Below, piece after piece: positions 30,635 to 34,800 of a DNA stretch of 34,800 bases. Every line of letters starts with the position of its first letter. Position 1 is the stretch's first letter. Under the pieces are notes generated by a model. It was not told the DNA's origin. It ran no database searches and saw only the letters and a list, made by a program, of their open reading frames with translations. The DNA lies in contig JAGBDS010000044.1 in the NCBI GenBank assembly GCA_017937405.1, positions 1 to 34,800 on the forward strand, in the 5' to 3' direction. The DNA is from Oscillibacter sp. (lineage in GTDB: Bacteria > Bacillota > Clostridia > Oscillospirales > Oscillospiraceae). A program made the position numbers and the translations under genes.

Positions 30635-30714
30635 CACTGGGGTTTCACCCCAGGCCCCACGGCCTTTAAAATACCCCTTCAGGGCACAAGAAGGCCGACG
30701 AAATTTTTCACATC
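30635..30714 (+). repeat. intergenic repeat, copy A (between T-box terminator and hisS)
   Basis: The core 30663-30690 (CCTTTAAAATACCCCTTC then AGGGCACAAG) matches the reverse complement of 34522-34549 at 27 of 28 positions. Similarity continues for about 80 bp. The preceding stem CTGGGG/CCCCAG (30637-30653) corresponds to GCAGGGGC/GCCCCTGC in copy B, so the pairing is kept while bases differ. It sits inside the untranslated leader of hisS. Confidence 0.8.
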
Positions 30715-30740
30715 ACCCTATTGAAAGAAGGAGTATGACC

Positions 30741-32099
30741 ATGGCTAAAATGACCCCCCGGACGCTGTCCGGCTTTATGGAGCTCCTCCCCGCACCCCAG
30801 CAGCAGATGGAGCGCATCATGGAGGTGCTGCGCCGCACCTACTCCCTGTACGGCTTCACCCCCCTGGACACTCCCGTCATCGAGTCCAGCGACGTGCTGC
30901 TGGCAAAGGGCGGCGGCGAGACCGAGAAGCAAATTTACCGTTTCCAGAAGGGCGACGCCGACCTGGCTCTGCGGTTTGACCTGACGGTGCCTCTGGCCAA
31001 GTATGTGGCCCTGCACTACAACGACCTCACCTTCCCCTTCCGCCGCTATCAGATCGGCAAGGTGTACCGGGGCGAGCGGGCCCAGCGGGGCCGGTTCCGG
31101 GAGTTCTATCAGGCGGACATCGATATCATTGGCGACGGCAAGCTGTCTATTATCAATGAAGCGGAAATTCCCTCCATCATCTACAAGACCTTCTCCACTC
31201 TGGGGCTGAAGCGGTTCCAGATCCGGGTGAACAACCGGAAAATTTTAAACGGCTTCTATGCCATGCTGGGGCTGACGGAGAAGTCCGGCGACATCATGCG
31301 CACCGTGGACAAGCTGGACAAGATCGGCCCTGAAAAAGTGAAGGCCATCCTCATGGATGAGGAAATTGCCCTGACCGGGGAGCAGGCCAGCGAGATTTTG
31401 AAGTTTATTGCCATTACCGGCACCAATGAGGAAGTGCTGGCGGCACTGGAGGGCTATCAGAACCGGAACGAGGTGTTCGACGAGGGCCTCACGGAGCTGA
31501 ACACCGTGGTGAAGTATCTGGCGGCCTTCGGCGTGCCCGCCGAGAATTTTGCTGTGGACCTGACCATCGCCCGGGGCCTGGACTACTACACCGGCACCGT
31601 CTACGAGACCACCCTGCTGGACCACCCGGAGATCGGCTCCGTGTGCTCCGGCGGCCGGTACGACAACCTGGCGGAATACTACACCGACAAGCAGCTCCCC
31701 GGCGTGGGCATTTCCATCGGCCTGACCCGGCTGTTCTACGTCCTGGGCGAGCAGGGGATGCTGAATCCCGATCTGCCCACCGCTCCCGCCGACGTACTGA
31801 TCCTGCCCATGACCGACGACCTGTCCGCCGCCATCGGCTTCGCCACGGCGTTGCGGGAGAACGGCATCCGGGCACAAATTCACGGCGAGAATAAGAAGTT
31901 CAAGCAGAAAATCTCCTACGCCGACAAGCTGGGTATTCCCTACGTCATCTTCCTGGGCGAGGATGAGATCAACGCCGGAGTGGTGGCGTGCAAGGATATG
32001 GCTACCGGCGAACAGACCAAGCTGGAACCCGCCGCCACCATCTACCGCATCAAGGCGGGGCTGGCGGAGAAGGAAAAGGGCGCTGTCATCCTGGGGTGA
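30741..32099 (+). CDS. hisS: histidyl-tRNA synthetase
   Basis: A 452-residue class II synthetase. The N-terminus KMTPRTLSGFMELLP is the Clostridial variant of the usual RGTxDxLP start. Motif 2 region: FPFRRYQIGKVYRGERAQRG with FREFYQADIDIIGD. The histidine-specific segment ARGLDYYTGTVYET is intact, motif 3 lies in GVGISIGLTRLFYVL, and the C-terminal anticodon-binding domain starts near VLILPMTDDLSAAIGFA. The ATG at 30741 is 7 bases after AAGGAG; the in-frame ATG at 30735 is too close. It is the first gene of the T-box-controlled transcript, with aspS last. Confidence 0.95.
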   Translation: MAKMTPRTLSGFMELLPAPQQQMERIMEVLRRTYSLYGFTPLDTPVIESSDVLLAKGGGETEKQIYRFQKGDADLALRFDLTVPLAKYVALHYNDLTFPFRRYQIGKVYRGERAQRGRFREFYQADIDIIGDGKLSIINEAEIPSIIYKTFSTLGLKRFQIRVNNRKILNGFYAMLGLTEKSGDIMRTVDKLDKIGPEKVKAILMDEEIALTGEQASEILKFIAITGTNEEVLAALEGYQNRNEVFDEGLTELNTVVKYLAAFGVPAENFAVDLTIARGLDYYTGTVYETTLLDHPEIGSVCSGGRYDNLAEYYTDKQLPGVGISIGLTRLFYVLGEQGMLNPDLPTAPADVLILPMTDDLSAAIGFATALRENGIRAQIHGENKKFKQKISYADKLGIPYVIFLGEDEINAGVVACKDMATGEQTKLEPAATIYRIKAGLAEKEKGAVILG

Positions 32100-32136
32100 T
32101 ATGCCCTGTCTGCGTTGAGAGCGAAGGAAAATGCGC

Positions 32137-32655
32137 ATGAAAAAACGCTGGAAAATCGCGGCCGCGGCAGCGCTGCTGGCGCTGGTTTGCTGGTGCGGCT
32201 GGTATACCCGGCCGGTGAGCGTCGAAACACTTTTCCCGGACTTGGAACCGGATATGGCAGACGTCCTGCTGATCCAATTTGACGGCAGAGACCATAACAG
32301 CCGCAGTCTGCGCTTCTCAGCCGGAACACCGGAGTTTGACATATTCTGGGGCCAGGTCCAATCGCTCCGGTTCCGGCGTTCGCCTCTGAATCCTTTGGTA
32401 CAAGTCCTGCCGTTTTTAGAGAATGCCTTCAACACCTCCAAGACCCTGGAGGATGGCGACATCAGCAATCTGTTTATCGGCTTTGCCCAGGACAACGGGC
32501 AGGAGGTCTGGCGGTCAGAAGAGTTATCATTTGTGGTGGACGCCTGGCACTATGAGGATCATACCCACGGCGTTTCCCTGCCGCTCATGATGAAGAACAG
32601 CAAGGAAACCGGGCAGGAATTAGCCCATACGCTGTGGGAACAGGCCGCAAATTAA
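32137..32655 (+). CDS. small exported or membrane-anchored protein of unknown function
   Basis: A 172-residue protein I do not recognise. The N-terminus MKKRWKIAAAAALLALVCW is a basic start followed by a hydrophobic stretch, so a signal peptide or membrane anchor with the rest outside; there is no clear lipobox. The mature part has LFPDLEPDMADVLLIQFDGRD, FDIFWGQVQSLRFRR, and WRSEELSFVVDAWHYED, a mixed alpha/beta pattern without Cys. The chosen ATG at 32137 is 8 bases after GAAGGA; another at 32131 is only two bases from it. The gene lies 37 bp after hisS and 68 bp before aspS in the same direction, without a terminator, so it should be under T-box control. Confidence 0.78.
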   Translation: MKKRWKIAAAAALLALVCWCGWYTRPVSVETLFPDLEPDMADVLLIQFDGRDHNSRSLRFSAGTPEFDIFWGQVQSLRFRRSPLNPLVQVLPFLENAFNTSKTLEDGDISNLFIGFAQDNGQEVWRSEELSFVVDAWHYEDHTHGVSLPLMMKNSKETGQELAHTLWEQAAN

Positions 32656-32723
32656 ATCCATTTCGTAATATTATCTATAAACTATACAAATCATAATCAA
32701 AATACTGAAAGGAAACACCCATT

Positions 32724-34499
32724 ATGATGCAGAATCGTACCCATACCTGCGGGGAGCTGCGCCTTACCGACGCGGGCAAGCAGGTCAAGATCGTGGGCTG
32801 GATGGAGAATGTCCGCGTCGTCTCCGCCAGCCTGGCCTTCATCGTCGTCCGGGATTTCTACGGCACCACGCAGGTGGTGGCCGAGACCGAGGACATGGTG
32901 AACACCTTCAAGGCCATCACCAAGGAGTCCACCATCTCCGTGGAGGGCACCGTCCGGGAGCGGGACTCCAAGAACAGCAAAATCCCCACCGGCGACATTG
33001 AGGTCGTCCCCGCCAAGGTGGAGGTCCTGGGCCGCTGCCGCCACAACGAGCTGCCCTTCCAGATCAACCGCAGCCGGGAGGCCGACGAGGCCCTGCGGCT
33101 GAAGTACCGCTATCTGGACCTGCGGAACCCCGAGGTCAAGAGCAACATCATCCTGCGCTGCAACGTGGTGGCCGCCCTGCGGCAGGCCATGACCGCTGAG
33201 GGCTTCCTGGAGATCACCACCCCCATCCTGACCGCCTCCTCTCCCGAGGGCGCCCGGGACTACCTGGTGCCCGCCCGGAAGCATCCCGGTAAGTTCTACG
33301 CCCTGCCTCAGGCTCCCCAGCAGTTCAAGCAGCTGTTGATGACCTCCGGTTTCGACAAGTATTTCCAGATCGCCCCCTGCTTCCGGGACGAGGACGCCCG
33401 CGGCGACCGCTCCCCCGGCGAGTTCTATCAGCTGGATATGGAGATGGCTTTCGCCTCCCAGGAGGACGTGTTCGCCGTCTGCGAAAAGGTCCTGCCTCCC
33501 ATCTTCGCCAAGTACGGCAAGTATGACCGGGCCAGCGGCGCGCCCTTCATGCGCATCCCCTATCTGGAGGCCATGGAGAAGTACGGCTCCGACAAGCCCG
33601 ATCTGCGCATTGACCTGACTGTTCAGGACGTGACCGAAGTGCTGGGCGGCTGCGGCTTCGGCCCCTTCGAGGGCAACAAGGTCAAGGCCGTGGTGGTCAG
33701 CGACTTCCACGAGACCCGGAAGTTCATCGACAAGACCCTGGCCGACGTGGAGGTCGTCTCCGGCGGCAAGCCCTACTGGTTCCGCCTGGACGAGAAGGGC
33801 GAAATCGTGGGCGGCATCGCCAAGTTCGTCCAGCCCATTAAGGAGCAGGTCGTCTCCGCCCTGGGCCTGAAGGCGGGCGACTTCGTGGCCCTGTCCGCCG
33901 GTACCCTGGGCGCCGCCCAGAAGACTGCGGGCGTTCTGGTCAAGACTCTGGGTGCCGCCGTTCCCGGCCACATGGATAAGGAGCAGTACGCCTTCTGCTG
34001 GATCGTGGACTTCCCCATGTACGAGATCGGCGACGAGTCCGGCGAGCTGGAGTTCTGCCACAATCCGTTCTCCATGCCCTCCGGCGGCCTGGAAGTGCTG
34101 CTGAAGGCCGAGCGGGGCGAGATCGATCCCCTGAGCATCACCGCCGACCAGTACGACCTGGTGTGCAACGGCGTGGAGCTCAGCTCCGGCGCCGTGCGGA
34201 ACCACGACCCCGAGATCATGATCAAGGCCTTTGAGCTGGTCCGCCTGGGCGAGGACGACGTGAAGGCCAAGTTCCCCGCCATGTACAACGCCTTCACCTA
34301 CGGTGCGCCCCCTCACGCGGGCATCGCCCCCGGTGTGGACCGCATGGTCATGCTGCTGGCCGGCGAGGACTCCATCCGGGAGATCATCCCCTTCCCCATG
34401 AACAAGAACGCCCAGGACGTGATGATGGACGCCCCCAGCGAAGTCACCCAGGCGCAGTTGGACGAGCTGCACATCGCCCTGGTGAAGCCGGAGGAATAA
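32724..34499 (+). CDS. aspS: aspartyl-tRNA synthetase
   Basis: A 591-residue class II synthetase of bacterial length. An N-terminal OB-fold (about 1-110: VKIVGWMENVRVVSASLAFIV) binds the anticodon. The core has LRLKYRYLDLRNPEVKSNI, motif 2 in FQIAPCFRDEDARGDRSPGEFYQLDMEM (split), the inserted GAD domain (about 290-420), and motif 3 in APGVDRMVMLLAGEDSIREI. The ATG at 32724 follows GAAAGGAA; a second ATG comes directly after. As the last gene of the Asp T-box operon it is the most direct target of the GAC specifier. Whether it also charges tRNA-Asn cannot be read from the sequence. Confidence 0.95.
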   Translation: MMQNRTHTCGELRLTDAGKQVKIVGWMENVRVVSASLAFIVVRDFYGTTQVVAETEDMVNTFKAITKESTISVEGTVRERDSKNSKIPTGDIEVVPAKVEVLGRCRHNELPFQINRSREADEALRLKYRYLDLRNPEVKSNIILRCNVVAALRQAMTAEGFLEITTPILTASSPEGARDYLVPARKHPGKFYALPQAPQQFKQLLMTSGFDKYFQIAPCFRDEDARGDRSPGEFYQLDMEMAFASQEDVFAVCEKVLPPIFAKYGKYDRASGAPFMRIPYLEAMEKYGSDKPDLRIDLTVQDVTEVLGGCGFGPFEGNKVKAVVVSDFHETRKFIDKTLADVEVVSGGKPYWFRLDEKGEIVGGIAKFVQPIKEQVVSALGLKAGDFVALSAGTLGAAQKTAGVLVKTLGAAVPGHMDKEQYAFCWIVDFPMYEIGDESGELEFCHNPFSMPSGGLEVLLKAERGEIDPLSITADQYDLVCNGVELSSGAVRNHDPEIMIKAFELVRLGEDDVKAKFPAMYNAFTYGAPPHAGIAPGVDRMVMLLAGEDSIREIIPFPMNKNAQDVMMDAPSEVTQAQLDELHIALVKPEE

Positions 34500-34500
34500 A

Positions 34501-34578
34501 GATCAAAAGTTTCGCCAGCCGCTTGTGCCCCGAAGGGGTATTTTAAAGGCTGTGGAGTGCAGGGGCAGAGCCCCTGCG
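34501..34578 (-). repeat. intergenic repeat, copy B (inverted, after aspS)
   Basis: Starting two bases after the aspS stop, this is the inverted partner of 30635-30714. Read on the minus strand it has GCAGGGGC/GCCCCTGC, then the 28-bp core (34549-34522) and GCGGCTGGCGAAACTTTTG. The two copies frame the hisS-aspS coding block. Confidence 0.8.
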
Positions 34579-34593
34579 AAATAACGCATCAAA

Positions 34594-34625
34594 AAACTCC
34601 CCATTCCGTTTGGAATGGGGAGTTT
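34594..34625 (+). terminator. terminator after the hisS-aspS operon
   Basis: AAACTCCCCATTCC (34594-34607) pairs perfectly with GGAATGGGGAGTTT (34612-34625) over 14 bp around GTTT, with A before and T after, so it can work in both directions. A second stem CAGCTTGC/GCAAGCTG follows at 34626-34657. Confidence 0.85.
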
Positions 34626-34683
34626 CAGCTTGCCGAAAATGTCTTTTCAGCAAGCTGCTTAATACTAAAATCTGATAAAATCA

Positions 34684-34712
34684 TTTAAGGATGTCCAGGG
34701 ATCTGCTATACT
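34684..34712 (+). promoter_or_regulatory. promoter of the insertion-sequence reading frame
   Basis: TTTAAG (34684-34689), 17-bp spacer, TATACT (34707-34712), with TG at 34704-34705 giving an extended -10. The start would be near 34718, only a few bases before the ATG at 34723. Confidence 0.65.
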
Positions 34713-34722
34713 GTACTGGGTG

Positions 34723-34800
34723 ATGAAAATGGGTTCCAAATACAGATTCAGCAACGAAGAAATAGATGCAATAAAAGAGGCTCGCAGAGCAAATAAGGAC
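34723..34800 (+). CDS. N-terminus of an IS630-like transposase or its HTH protein (runs off the window)
   Basis: The frame from the ATG at 34723 reads MKMGSKYRFSNEEIDAIKEA then RRANKD to the last base. This start (KYRFSNEEIDAIKEARRANKD, written here only up to 20 residues at a stretch elsewhere) recalls the helix-turn-helix N-termini of IS630-family proteins in Clostridia, which begin with a GSKYR-like stretch followed by EE-x-x-x-I-x-x-ARR and KNK-like residues. Base composition changes here: codons such as ATA, AAA, GCA and AGA are frequent and unlike the GCC/CTG-rich neighbours, in keeping with acquired DNA. No ribosome site is evident; a GTG at 34720 is in the same frame. The terminal inverted repeat could not be located. 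Confidence 0.55.
   Translation, partial: MKMGSKYRFSNEEIDAIKEARRANKD

Noticed and set aside
1-34800. CRISPR arrays, tRNA or rRNA genes, phage genes, toxin-antitoxin or defence genes
   Set aside because: I saw no regular direct repeats with spacers, no tRNA T-arm sequences in intergenic DNA and no genes of these kinds; the window is mainly core genome.

Overview
The window is high-GC, densely coded chromosomal DNA. Gene content, frequent TTG starts, a T-box leader, consensus parS sites of the Bacillus type and the Firmicute-type Noc, DnaD and DnaI proteins all point to a Gram-positive Firmicute, most likely an Oscillospiraceae-type gut Clostridium (Flavonifractor/Lawsonibacter/Oscillibacter-like; an inference from sequence character, not a database match). 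It is mostly core genome, not an island. Almost every gene is on the + strand; the only minus-strand block is lipoprotein-dnaI-dnaD (11886-14211).

Layout. 1-3.0 kb: tail of a small zinc-ribbon protein, then ileS. 3.0-3.8 kb: a non-coding stretch bounded by two inverted ~100-bp structured repeats. 3.8-9.0 kb: mnmE, a DUF1836 protein with a DegV protein, prmA and a bile-acid:sodium-symporter-family protein. 9.1-11.8 kb: a Noc-like ParB-family protein and a VanW-domain membrane protein. 11.9-14.2 kb (minus): lipoprotein, DnaI-like helicase loader, DnaD-domain protein. 14.4-17.9 kb: zapA, U32 peptidase, dut, maf. 18.1-21.9 kb: the elongation cluster mreC-mreD-mrdA. 21.9-23.8 kb: an intracellular GH13 enzyme. 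23.8-26.2 kb: a chromosome segregation locus, with two parS sites, parA, parB, a membrane coiled-coil protein overlapping parB, and a third parS. 26.2-29.0 kb: serS, mscL, rsmG. 29.1-30.3 kb: a MinD-type ATPase and a methylglyoxal-synthase-like protein. 30.3-34.5 kb: an Asp-specific T-box leader controlling hisS, a small exported protein and aspS. The right edge enters an insertion sequence with an IS630-like reading frame.

How the genes fit together. Genes that sit side by side near oriC in many Firmicutes (mnmE, rsmG, noc, parA, parB) are all here but spread over 25 kb and interleaved with cell-shape, division and replication-restart genes. The parS sites suggest an origin-proximal location, although dnaA, dnaN and clear DnaA boxes are not in the window.

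The points most worth a second look are: the methylglyoxal-synthase-like protein, which lacks the catalytic Asp and an active-site His and is apparently co-transcribed with an orphan MinD; a displaced copy of the serS 3' end downstream of serS; a parS site that is also the stem of a terminator-like hairpin; the parB-overlapping membrane protein; and two families of inverted structured intergenic repeats.
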